A stretch of DNA of 64,000 bases from Candidatus Gastranaerophilales bacterium (lineage in GTDB: Bacteria; Cyanobacteriota; Vampirovibrionia; Gastranaerophilales; Gastranaerophilaceae), in the NCBI GenBank assembly GCA_947588745.1, contig CANPYW010000004.1, positions 1 to 64,000 of the forward strand, written 5' to 3'. Shown piece by piece: positions 18,552 through 26,351 of the stretch. A program made the position numbers and the translations under genes. The notes below the pieces were generated by a model. That model was not told where the DNA came from, made no database searches, and saw only the letters and a list, made by a program, of their open reading frames with translations. The first letter of the stretch is position 1; each line of letters opens with the position of its first letter.

Positions 18552-21383
18552 ATGAATGACAAAATTATAATAAGAAAAGCTAATCAGCATAATTTAAAAA
18601 ACATAAGTTTGGAACTTCCAAAAAACGAATTGATTGTATTTACCGGTATTTCCGGCTCCGGAAAGAGTTCTTTGGCATTTGATACAATCTTTGCGGAAGG
18701 TCAAAGAAGATATGTCGAAAGTTTATCAAATTATGCCAGACAATTTTTGGGACAATTGGATAAGCCTGACGTTGAAAGTATAGAAGGGTTATCTCCTTCC
18801 ATATCAATTGACCAAAAATCAACAAGCAACAATCCTCGCTCAACAGTCGGTACCGTTACCGAAATATACGATTATTTAAGACTCTTATACGCAAGAATAG
18901 GCACTCCTCACTGTCCTCACTGCGGAAGCGAAATAGCTCCTCAATCAATCGATGAAATTGTCGATAAAATATTTACGTTAAAAGAGGGAACAAAAATTCA
19001 AATATTAGCCCCGATTGTTCGTGGTAAAAAAGGCGAATATATTAACCTTTTTGAAGAACTAAAACAGGAAGGATTTATAAGAGTTCGGGCTGACGGAAAA
19101 ATTTACAACCTCGATGAGGATGAAATAGAACTTAATAAACCTCAAAAACACACAATTGAAGTCGTTGTGGACAGATTGGTTATAAAAGAAAATGCAAAAA
19201 CAAGATTGACCGATAGTGTCCAAACGGCATTGGAAAAAGCGGACGGACTTTTAATTATTGATGTTATCGGTGCCGAAGAAATGATTTTTTCGGAGAAACT
19301 GGCATGCCCAAATTGTAATATCGGGTTTGAAGAACTTGCACCACGCAGTTTTAGTTTCAACAGTCCCTATGGAGCATGCCCGTCATGTTCCGGCTTAGGT
19401 GCATTATACGAAATGGATCCGGATTTGTTAATTCCGGACAGAACCAAATCACTTGCAAACGGGGCGATATATCCGTGGGCAAAGACGGGAAATCCTTATT
19501 ATCAAGATGTATTAAAATCCGTAGCTTCTCATTTTGATATTGATATGGATACTCCTTTTGAAAATTTGCCCAAAGAACATCAGAATATTATTTTATACGG
19601 AAGCGGAAAAACTCCTGTTAAATTAAGATTTAAAGAATTCGGAGGAACAAGATATGTTACGCAGATAAGACCTTTTAAAGGTATTGTTCCTTATTTTATG
19701 AATAAATATAATGAGTCAAATTCAGATGAAATCAGAGAGTCCATACAGGAATTTATGTCGGAAATACCTTGCAGCGAATGTAAAGGTGCAAGATTAAAAC
19801 CGTTCTCGCTTGCTGTTACAATAATGGGCAAAAATATTTATGAAGTTTGCAAAATGTCCATAAAAGAGTCGTATAAGTTTTTTTCCGATTTGTATCTCGA
19901 ACTTGATGATTATAAATTAACCATTGCAAAACAAATTTTGGAAGAAATAAGAGCAAGACTTAAATTCATGCTTGATGTCGGATTGAGCTATCTTGATTTG
20001 GCAAGAGCTTCAGGCACATTATCGGGCGGCGAAGCTCAAAGAATAAGACTTGCCACACAAATAGGAAGCGGATTATCGGGGGTTCTTTATGTGCTTGATG
20101 AACCGTCAATCGGCTTACATCAGTATAATAACGATATGCTTATCAAAACACTGTTAAGGCTCAGAAATTTAGGTAATACGCTTATAGTAGTCGAACACGA
20201 TGAAGATACCATAAGAAGTGCCGATTATATCGTGGATATAGGTTTGGGGGCAGGCGTAAACGGCGGAAAAATCATAGCACAAGGCACGCTTAAAGATATA
20301 GAAAACTGTGATAAGTCTTTAACGGGACAGTATTTAAGCGGAAAAAAACAAATAAAAATTCCCTCCAAACGTAGAGAGGGCAACGGAAAATATATTGAAG
20401 TCATTAATGCTCATAAAAATAACTTAAAAAATATTAATGTGAAAATTCCTTTAGGTAAGGTCGTCGTGCTTACGGGGCTTTCCGGCAGCGGTAAATCCAC
20501 ATTAATGAATGATTTAATATATCAGTATTCTTTACATAAATTAAACGCTAATAAACCAAAACCGCAAGGTCTGGATACCATTTTAGGATTTGAAAACATT
20601 GATAAGGTAATTTGTATTGACCAATCACCGATTGGCAGAACTCCAAGGTCAAACCCTGCAACATATACGGATGTATTTACTCATATAAGAGAGTTGTTTT
20701 CAAAAACAAATGAAGCAAAAGCAAGAGGATATAATGCAGGTCGTTTCAGCTTTAACGTTAAGGGCGGTCGTTGCGAAGCCTGTAAAGGTGACGGTTTGAC
20801 AAGAATTGAGATGAACTTTTTATCCGATGTTTATGTAAAATGTAATGTTTGTAAAGGTCAAAGATATAACAGAGAAACATTGGAAGTTAAATACGGCGGT
20901 AAAAATATCTCCGAAGTGCTTGATATGAGTATATCTGAAGCACTTGAATTTTTTGAGAACATCCCAAAAATTAAATCCAGATTACAAACGTTATATGACG
21001 TCGGATTAGGTTATATGAAGCTCGGACAAAGCTCAACAACTCTTTCCGGAGGCGAAGCTCAAAGAATAAAACTTGCAAGCGAACTTAATAAGCGTGCAAC
21101 CGGTAAAACACTCTATTTGCTTGATGAGCCTACGGTCGGTCTGCATTGGTATGACTTGGATAAACTTATTAAAATTATAAACAAACTGGCTGATAATGGT
21201 AATACAATTTTAATAATCGAACATAATCTGGATTTAATAAAAACAGCCGATTATATTATAGATTTAGGCCCCGAGGGCGGTGATGCGGGAGGTAAAATTG
21301 TTGCCGAGGGAACGCCCGAAGAAGTTGCAAAATGTGAGAAATCTTATACGGGTCAATATTTAAAAAAAATATTAAATATTTAA
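18552..21383 (+). CDS. uvrA: Excinuclease ABC subunit A
   Basis: UvrA (943 aa, full length) is the damage-recognition ATPase of nucleotide excision repair. Two ABC modules are present with Walker [17 protein letters not shown] near residue 32 and [14 protein letters not shown] near 640, and ABC signatures [12 protein letters not shown] and [12 protein letters not shown]. Zinc-finger cysteines are seen at HCPHCG, CPNC...CPSCSG and CEACKGDG...CNVCKGQ. A probable -10 box (CATAAT, 18540-18545) lies only a few bases before the ATG and no Shine-Dalgarno is present, so the mRNA may be leaderless. uvrB is not in this window. Confidence 0.97.
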   Translation: MNDKIIIRKANQHNLKNISLELPKNELIVFTGISGSGKSSLAFDTIFAEGQRRYVESLSNYARQFLGQLDKPDVESIEGLSPSISIDQKSTSNNPRSTVGTVTEIYDYLRLLYARIGTPHCPHCGSEIAPQSIDEIVDKIFTLKEGTKIQILAPIVRGKKGEYINLFEELKQEGFIRVRADGKIYNLDEDEIELNKPQKHTIEVVVDRLVIKENAKTRLTDSVQTALEKADGLLIIDVIGAEEMIFSEKLACPNCNIGFEELAPRSFSFNSPYGACPSCSGLGALYEMDPDLLIPDRTKSLANGAIYPWAKTGNPYYQDVLKSVASHFDIDMDTPFENLPKEHQNIILYGSGKTPVKLRFKEFGGTRYVTQIRPFKGIVPYFMNKYNESNSDEIRESIQEFMSEIPCSECKGARLKPFSLAVTIMGKNIYEVCKMSIKESYKFFSDLYLELDDYKLTIAKQILEEIRARLKFMLDVGLSYLDLARASGTLSGGEAQRIRLATQIGSGLSGVLYVLDEPSIGLHQYNNDMLIKTLLRLRNLGNTLIVVEHDEDTIRSADYIVDIGLGAGVNGGKIIAQGTLKDIENCDKSLTGQYLSGKKQIKIPSKRREGNGKYIEVINAHKNNLKNINVKIPLGKVVVLTGLSGSGKSTLMNDLIYQYSLHKLNANKPKPQGLDTILGFENIDKVICIDQSPIGRTPRSNPATYTDVFTHIRELFSKTNEAKARGYNAGRFSFNVKGGRCEACKGDGLTRIEMNFLSDVYVKCNVCKGQRYNRETLEVKYGGKNISEVLDMSISEALEFFENIPKIKSRLQTLYDVGLGYMKLGQSSTTLSGGEAQRIKLASELNKRATGKTLYLLDEPTVGLHWYDLDKLIKIINKLADNGNTILIIEHNLDLIKTADYIIDLGPEGGDAGGKIVAEGTPEEVAKCEKSYTGQYLKKILNI

Positions 21384-21420
21384 TATTTTAAAGTATTTAT
21401 TTTGAAAATTAAAAATAAAA

Positions 21421-21456
21421 TATACAAAAAAGACGGCTTAAACCGTCTTTTGTATA
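21421..21456. terminator. Bidirectional intrinsic terminator uvrA / 21480 gene
   Basis: Long stem around GACGG / CCGTC extended by TATACAAAA / TTTTGTATA, with a 6-base loop, between converging genes. Confidence 0.85.
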
Positions 21457-21479
21457 TATAAAAATCGTATAGTTTATTA

Positions 21480-22187
21480 TTAATCCGGAATATTCGGAAG
21501 TGTAGGTTCAACATCCACAGGAGGATAAGGCGTACCTATTGTCGGAGCCGGTGTTGGTATAGGTTCCGGTGCGGACTCATCCCGGTACGATAAATTCGAC
21601 TCAGTCGCACCTATAAATTGAGGAGTGGGTTCTTCGGGTATATATATATGAGTTGGTGTTGGCATAGGTTCGGGTATCGGAGTGTTTCTAATTACGGGCT
21701 TCGGAGCCGGAGAGTTTTTAATTACGGGCTTCGGAGTCGGAGTAGCTACCGGTGCCGGTATTTTATCATCCGTCATTTTTGAATTTTTAACGTGTTTACT
21801 TTTGACTTTATTTTCAACTTTTTGTTCTGATTTCTTTTCTGCTTTATGTTCTTTATGATTTTGAACAATTTTTCCGACGGCACCGCCGATAATACGACCT
21901 GCCACTGTTGATAATGCAATTGTAGCTGCTAATACTGCAACACCGATACCAACTGCCTGCTTATTACTTATTAATAAAACATCTTTTGCTTTTTCAGTCA
22001 AAGTTTCATCAACATGAACCATATATTTTGAAGCTTCCTTAACTCCGTGTTGTATGGTTTCTCTACCATTTTTTGCAACATATACGGCACCTGCGGCAAA
22101 ACCTATACCTGTTCCGACGTTTTTACCTTTTCTTACAGGTGATTTAATATTTGCATTTGAACTTACCTGTGGATTAAAATTAATCAT
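21480..22187 (-). CDS. Uncharacterised protein with glycine-rich hydrophobic core and Pro-rich tail
   Basis: A 235-aa protein I cannot assign. The N terminus MINFNPQVSSNANIKSPVRK has no signal peptide. A glycine/alanine-rich stretch (GTGIGFAAGAVYVA) and a clear hydrophobic segment (AVGIGVAVLAATIALSTVAG) suggest membrane association. A Lys-rich linker follows. The last ~90 residues are Pro/Thr/Glu-rich with repeated KPVI[KR]N[ST]P units, encoded by an imperfect 30-bp tandem duplication around 21688-21747. Such tails often span the periplasm or cell wall. It is a single gene between the uvrA terminator and the rpsA terminator. Confidence 0.7.
   Translation of the reverse strand: MINFNPQVSSNANIKSPVRKGKNVGTGIGFAAGAVYVAKNGRETIQHGVKEASKYMVHVDETLTEKAKDVLLISNKQAVGIGVAVLAATIALSTVAGRIIGGAVGKIVQNHKEHKAEKKSEQKVENKVKSKHVKNSKMTDDKIPAPVATPTPKPVIKNSPAPKPVIRNTPIPEPMPTPTHIYIPEEPTPQFIGATESNLSYRDESAPEPIPTPAPTIGTPYPPVDVEPTLPNIPD
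21688..21747 (-). repeat. Imperfect 30-bp tandem duplication in the Pro-rich tail
   Basis: Two adjacent copies of a unit containing AATTACGGGCTTCGGAG, encoding repeated decapeptides of the type P-x-P-K-P-V-I-x-N-[ST], without frame change. Confidence 0.7.
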
Positions 22188-22278
22188 TTTACTATCCTTT
22201 TAATTTAACTACAATTTTGCTAAAACTTCAAAATTATTTAATTTGCCATTTATTGATAAAATATTAAGTTTTTTTAAC

Positions 22279-22307
22279 AAAAAAGGAGAAGATAGACTTC
22301 TCCTTTT
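22279..22307. terminator. Intrinsic terminator of ispH-rpsA
   Basis: AAAAAGGAGAAG / CTTCTCCTTTTT hairpin with a short loop just after the rpsA stop. It is symmetrical, so it can also serve the opposite strand. Confidence 0.88.
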
Positions 22308-22325
22308 TACCTAAAATAAAACAAA

Positions 22326-23405
22326 TTACTTTTGAATATCTTTAACACTTAAAGCAATTCTGTGTTCTTGAGGTGTGAATTTTTTGATTAAAACTTCTAT
22401 TTCATCACCCACATTATAAAGATTGAACGGATTTGCATTAGCAGGTTCCATTTCTGCTGATGGAAGTAATGCTTCAACACCCGGATAAATATTAATAAAT
22501 GCACCAAAAGATGTAACTTTATTAACTGTACCTTTTATTACCTGACCTTCTTTAAATTCATTTTCAATAGATTCCCAGGGGTTATCACCCATTCTCTTTA
22601 AGCTTAAGCTTATACGTTTCATTTCTGTATCTATTTTTAAAATTTTAACTTCAAGTTCCTGACCTAAAGAAATAACATCGGATGGATGTTTAATTCTTTG
22701 CCAAGAGATTTCGGAAATCGGAAGAAGGCCGTCAACACCGTTTATATCAATAAATCCACCGAAATCGGCAATTCTTACAACTTCACCTTTAACAACCGAA
22801 CCAACTTCAAGGTTAGAAATGATTTCATCAACTACTTGTTCTCTTTGTTCAGCTACAGCTTGTCTTTGAGATAATATTAATTTATTTTTCTTTGCATCCG
22901 CTTCAAGAACTTTAACTTCTATATCTTGACCTATTAAACCGTCAAAGGGTGCACCTGTTCTTAACTGACTTGCCGGAACAAATCCTCTTAAATCGGATAC
23001 TTCAACAATTACGCCGCCTCTAACGATAAGAACAACTTTTGCTTTAATTGTTTCATTGTTATATTTAACGTTTTGAAGTTCCTGCCAAGCTTTTGCACAT
23101 GATAATTTCTTTAATGATAAAACAATTCTTCCGTTTTCATCATCGGTATCTTCTTTTAAAATGTAGAATTCCTTTACATCATTAATTGCTAAATAATCAG
23201 AATAATTTTTATCGTCTACCTGATTATTTGTGATTTCTCTGTTTGGTAAAAATGCTTCGGTTTTAGCTCCGATATCAACCAAAAATCCGTCATTTTCCTG
23301 TTTTATAACTATACCTTTTACAACATCTGCAACGGAAAATTTATAGTTGTAACTTTCTTCCAATAATTTTACGAATTCATCTTGTTCGTTCACTGTGTTT
23401 GCCAT
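22326..23405 (-). CDS. rpsA: 30S ribosomal protein S1
   Basis: A 359-aa S1 protein with four OB-fold S1 domains, each recognisable by its G-x-V-x...G-x-F/L-V-D/E-x-x pattern: residues ~24-95 (KGIVIKQENDGFLVDIG), ~105-175 (KVVLIVRGGVIVEV), ~190-260 (KGEVVRIADFGGFIDI) and ~278-345 (KGTVNKVTSFGAFINI). S1 helps mRNA binding and unfolding on the 30S subunit. The proteobacterial form has six domains, and the four-domain form is common outside that group. It lies 15 bp downstream of ispH and is co-transcribed with it. Confidence 0.95.
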   Translation of the reverse strand: MANTVNEQDEFVKLLEESYNYKFSVADVVKGIVIKQENDGFLVDIGAKTEAFLPNREITNNQVDDKNYSDYLAINDVKEFYILKEDTDDENGRIVLSLKKLSCAKAWQELQNVKYNNETIKAKVVLIVRGGVIVEVSDLRGFVPASQLRTGAPFDGLIGQDIEVKVLEADAKKNKLILSQRQAVAEQREQVVDEIISNLEVGSVVKGEVVRIADFGGFIDINGVDGLLPISEISWQRIKHPSDVISLGQELEVKILKIDTEMKRISLSLKRMGDNPWESIENEFKEGQVIKGTVNKVTSFGAFINIYPGVEALLPSAEMEPANANPFNLYNVGDEIEVLIKKFTPQEHRIALSVKDIQK

Positions 23406-23420
23406 TTATTTTATCCTTTC

Positions 23421-24287
23421 TTATATATTTTCCAAATATTTTATAACTTCATTTATAACGTCGTCTGGGGTTGAAGCACCTGCCGTTATACCTATATTGG
23501 TTGAATTTATAAGCAGTTCGTTATAATTCTTTAAGTCATCCGCATTTTCTATATGCACCGTATTTGTAATTTCCTGCAATATTTCAGCCAAATGAGTAGT
23601 GTTTGCACTTTTTTTACTGCCCACAACAATCATTAAATCCGACGATTTTGCAAGCTCTTTAGCTTCCTGCTGTCTTAGTGAGGTTGATTTACAAATGGTA
23701 TTAAATATTTTTAATTCTGAAACAAGTGGTATTAACTTAGATATAACTTCCTGTAAAAATTCAATTTTTTGAGTGGTTTGAATAACAACCCCCACTCTTT
23801 TTTGCTTAAATATTTCGGGTTCGATTTTATCTAAATCGGAAATATCTGATATCACAAAAACATTATCTGAATACATTTCCGCATTGGCTTTAATTGCAAC
23901 TACTTCCGGATGTTCGGGCTTTCCGAGTATAATGGCGAGATAGCCTTCTTTTGCCAATTCGACTGCTTTTTGCTGTACTTTTTTTACGTCGGGACAAGTT
24001 AAATCGACTACATCAAAACCTTTAGCCACAATTTCGTTAATTAATTGAGGAGCCATACCATGACTTCTTATAATGCAAATTCCGTCATTATTTTCGGGCA
24101 AAGATTCTACTGTTTTAATACCCAAATTTTCGAGCATATTAATAACATGAGAATTATGTATTAATTCTCCTAAAACCCAAACATTACGGGACTGATTTTC
24201 AATTTTAATTTTTTTTGTAGTTTCGACCGCTCTTTTAACGCCGTAGCAAAAACCGGCACATTTTGCCAATCTTATATTTCTATTCAG
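23421..24287 (-). CDS. ispH: 4-hydroxy-3-methylbut-2-enyl diphosphate reductase
   Basis: IspH/LytB (288 aa from the chosen start) makes IPP and DMAPP in the last step of the MEP isoprenoid pathway, using a [4Fe-4S] cluster. The three cluster cysteines are in GFCYGV, LTCPDV and TICKST. The substrate-contact histidines in IHN, SHG and KPEHPE and the ST-x-R-Q-x-E motif are present. There is no ATG. A GGAGG at 24297-24301 is 9 bases before a CTG at 24287, giving an N terminus of family length. The TTG at 24269 is the other option but lies 27 bases from that site. It forms an operon with rpsA. Confidence 0.93.
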   Translation of the reverse strand: MNRNIRLAKCAGFCYGVKRAVETTKKIKIENQSRNVWVLGELIHNSHVINMLENLGIKTVESLPENNDGICIIRSHGMAPQLINEIVAKGFDVVDLTCPDVKKVQQKAVELAKEGYLAIILGKPEHPEVVAIKANAEMYSDNVFVISDISDLDKIEPEIFKQKRVGVVIQTTQKIEFLQEVISKLIPLVSELKIFNTICKSTSLRQQEAKELAKSSDLMIVVGSKKSANTTHLAEILQEITNTVHIENADDLKNYNELLINSTNIGITAGASTPDDVINEVIKYLENI

Positions 24288-24398
24288 TTTTATAAACCTC
24301 CATTCGTTGAACTGGCAGAAAAAAATTCTACGGTATTTTTCTTATAACACGAACAAAAATTTAATACAAGAATATATCATTAAATTATATATAATATT

Positions 24399-24734
24399 CT
24401 ATTTTGCATAATAACAATAACCATGACAATCATATAGGGGAGGACCGCAAGTACTATCTCTATTTGACATATTTACACGACAATCCCATTTTATATAGCA
24501 AGTAAAATCATTATCATAATACGTTATATAGTACTGCCCGCCTTGAGTATTATAACCATCTCCGTTGGAATAATTATGTGGTATCATTGTACCTTTAGAT
24601 TTTAAGTTTGCATAAAAACCGCCGTCACATACTGGTTGCCCCGCAATAAATTCACTTCCACCGCCATCCAAAATATTATTATAAATATCAATTACTTCCT
24701 CATCCGATAAATTTTCCAAATCAAATTCATGCAT
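24399..24734 (-). CDS. Cysteine-rich small protein with double-glycine-like leader (RiPP-precursor-like)
   Basis: A 111-aa protein with no family I recognise. The N-terminal ~24 residues (HEFDLENLSDEEVIDIYNNI, then LDGG) are acidic and helical and end in Gly-Gly. That is the layout of double-glycine/Nif11-like leaders of peptides exported by C39-peptidase ABC transporters. The remainder is rich in Gly, Asn, Tyr and has six cysteines, three of them crowded into the last ~20 residues. AAGAGG sits 5-6 bases before the ATG, and the ATG is 10 bp behind the stop of the TupA-like ATP-grasp gene, so they form one transcript. It could be a ribosomal peptide substrate of that enzyme or simply a small secreted disulfide protein. 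No transporter is next to it. Confidence 0.65.
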   Translation of the reverse strand: MHEFDLENLSDEEVIDIYNNILDGGGSEFIAGQPVCDGGFYANLKSKGTMIPHNYSNGDGYNTQGGQYYITYYDNDFTCYIKWDCRVNMSNRDSTCGPPLYDCHGYCYYAK

Positions 24735-24744
24735 AAAAACCTCT

Positions 24745-25756
24745 TCACTTCAAACTAAGCATATTACCCAATCTTAAATTCCATTCTTCTTTTTCAAATT
24801 TATAAAAACCCGAAAAGGGCGTAAACGTCATTTCTTCAAAGTATAAATCGCCAAGATATTCAAACCAGTCACACCTCACGAGCTTAAAGTCCAAACATAA
24901 TTTTTGGGAAAGCTCAACCGCCAATTTCAAATTTTCGGAGGGAGGCTCTTGAACCGCCTCATAAATATCACGGAATTTTAAATCAATTTGATTGTAATTC
25001 TCATCATATACACTGCAATATCTTATATCACTGTATATTATTTTTTGAAAAATTTTAGGTTTTCCGTTAAAACAATAAATTTCATATTCAACAGGTTTTT
25101 TACTCAACTCCGTAACCATTAACGGCTCAATTAATATTTTTGGAACAATATTTTTATACTGAAGTTCAAACCCGCAGAACACGAAGAATGTTTGATACAT
25201 CCAACCGTCAAACCGCCTTTTGACTATATCAAATAATCTTCTATTCTCAAGGAATTCTGTTTTGTTTAGTATTTTAAAATGCCATTTACATCCGTTATTG
25301 GCTTTTATAATAAATCTCTCAGGTAATTCATCAAAGGGTATGTCATCAAAATTGTTGCCAATCCAAAGAACAGGCTTTAAATATTTTTCCGAAATTTTTT
25401 CTTTAACAAAATCACGAACAAGAACTTTATCGGTTAAAACTGTTTTTAAATTAGTCGTATCATTCAATTTTAACCACTGGATTTTTTCGTTAAAATTTTT
25501 CGGATTTTTTAAATTAAGTTTTTGATTTGTATATTTATAAAAAATCTTTTTTAAATATCTCGGATAATCTTTGGCATCCAAATTTACCAAAAAGTCATAT
25601 TCATAAGGCGGGTTTTTTGTAAATAACTTGCAGGTTAATGTATTTAAATTTTCTTTTATTCTACGAACAATAAGGCTGAAACGCCGTGGGGGGGGGAAAA
25701 AAAATTTTTAAATTGTAAAACTTCATATTAGACTGCATAAAATTTAAAATATTCAT
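24745..25756 (-). CDS. TupA-like ATP-grasp protein, out of frame at a poly-C tract (phase OFF as sequenced)
   Basis: The stretch below 25687 encodes a TupA-type ATP-grasp enzyme. Its markers are LKNPKNFNEKIQWLK, LPERFIIKANNGC, EYEIYCFNGKPKIF, and the C-terminal EEMTFTPFSGFYKFEKEEW. Related proteins add amino acids or build teichuronopeptide-like surface polymers. This frame has no ATG, only a TTG at 25590 that would remove conserved N-terminal sequence. ATGs at 25756, 25738 and 25726 open another frame that enters C9 (25688-25696) and stops after 31 codons. With 8 or 11 C residues the frames join, giving about 336 aa. A near-consensus promoter lies just upstream. Alternatives are a homopolymer sequencing error or a fixed pseudogene. 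Confidence 0.8.
25688..25696. repeat. Homopolymeric G9 tract (C9 on the coding strand), likely slippage site
   Basis: Nine G on the plus strand, directly followed by A8, inside the 5' end of the ATP-grasp gene. It is the only G/C homopolymer of this length I found in the window. Confidence 0.85.
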
Positions 25757-25786
25757 AAAATTACCCAAATCTAAGGTGACAAAATT

Positions 25787-25814
25787 ATTATAAAAAAAAT
25801 TTTTTAAATGTCAA
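25787..25814 (-). promoter_or_regulatory. Consensus sigma-70 promoter of the ATP-grasp/Cys-rich peptide operon
   Basis: On the minus strand, TTGACA (25814-25809), a 16-base AT spacer and TATAAT (25792-25787). Both hexamers are perfect. The predicted start is about 25780, roughly 24 bases before the ATG at 25756. Confidence 0.7.
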
Positions 25815-25864
25815 ATTATTTAATAGAAAAATAATAAAAAAAATAATTATGTTTAAAACGGATA

Positions 25865-25893
25865 TTGCAAATAAAATTTATTTTATTTAAAAT
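25865..25893 (+). promoter_or_regulatory. Probable promoter of tRNA-Gln
   Basis: TTGCAA (25865-25870), 17-base spacer, TAAAAT (25888-25893), ending 10 bases before the tRNA 5' end. Confidence 0.55.
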
Positions 25894-25903
25894 TATTTTG
25901 TAA

Positions 25904-25974
25904 TCCCGTTTCGTCTAATGGTAGGACGCAACACTCTGGATGTTGCTATCGAGGTTCGAATCCTTGAGCGGGAG
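25904..25974 (+). tRNA. tRNA-Gln (anticodon CTG)
   Basis: A 71-base cloverleaf. The acceptor TCCCGTT pairs with AGCGGGA with discriminator G. The D arm is GTCT/GGAC, the anticodon stem CAACA/TGTTG with loop CTCTGGA (anticodon CTG), and the T arm CGAGG TTCGAAT CCTTG. The weak U1-A72 pair and G73 are identity features of glutamine tRNAs. CCA is not encoded. It reads CAG codons. A TTG-anticodon isoacceptor must be elsewhere. Confidence 0.93.
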
Positions 25975-26004
25975 TTTTTTAATGCAATAGAAAAGGAGCA
26001 TAAA

Positions 26005-26208
26005 ATGTTTCACGTGATTACAGAACAGGATTATTCCGAATTTTCAAGAAAACAAATCGGAGAATTTTCAAAGTTTGAAAAGGCATTAGAAGCTGCACAA
26101 AAGGCTATTGACGGGAAACAAGGTTTGAGATACATAATTGAAAAAACCGACGGACATATTGATAGCTACGGAAATCAGATTGTAACTGTTGTTGCGGAAA
26201 GTGAATAA
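26005..26208 (+). CDS. Uncharacterised 67-aa protein
   Basis: A small acidic/helical protein (MFHVITEQDYSEFSRKQIGE start, VTVVAESE end) with no motif I know. AAAAGGAG lies 5 bases before the ATG, and a terminator follows directly. It lies 30 bp behind tRNA-Gln without a terminator between them, so it is probably co-transcribed with the tRNA. An ATG-less frame extension upstream would run through the tRNA and is not real. The pattern FEKALEAAQKAIDGKQGLRYIIEKTDGH suggests a small alpha-beta fold. Function unknown. Confidence 0.75.
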   Translation: MFHVITEQDYSEFSRKQIGEFSKFEKALEAAQKAIDGKQGLRYIIEKTDGHIDSYGNQIVTVVAESE

Positions 26209-26212
26209 TTAT

Positions 26213-26236
26213 AGGGGAAGCTAATGCTTTCCCTTT
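26213..26236 (+). terminator. Intrinsic terminator after the tRNA-Gln/67-aa unit
   Basis: GGGGAAGC / GCTTTCCC stem with one wobble and 4-base loop, then T6. Confidence 0.85.
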
Positions 26237-26351
26237 TTTAATAACAATTTTTTACAGAAAAATTGTTGTAATTTGAATGTTTTCAGGTTACATTTTTATT
26301 AATAAGATATAAATCCACAGAGGAAATAAGAGAATGGAGGTCATAGAAAAA

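Noticed and set aside
25590-25590. TTG 25590 as the genuine start of the ATP-grasp gene
   Set aside because: Plausible conserved sequence and an open frame continue upstream to the poly-C tract. There is no ribosome binding site, and the promoter and ATG lie further upstream.
25918-26004. N-terminal extension of the 67-aa protein
   Set aside because: It would translate the tRNA-Gln gene. The ATG at 26005 has a good AAGGAG site.
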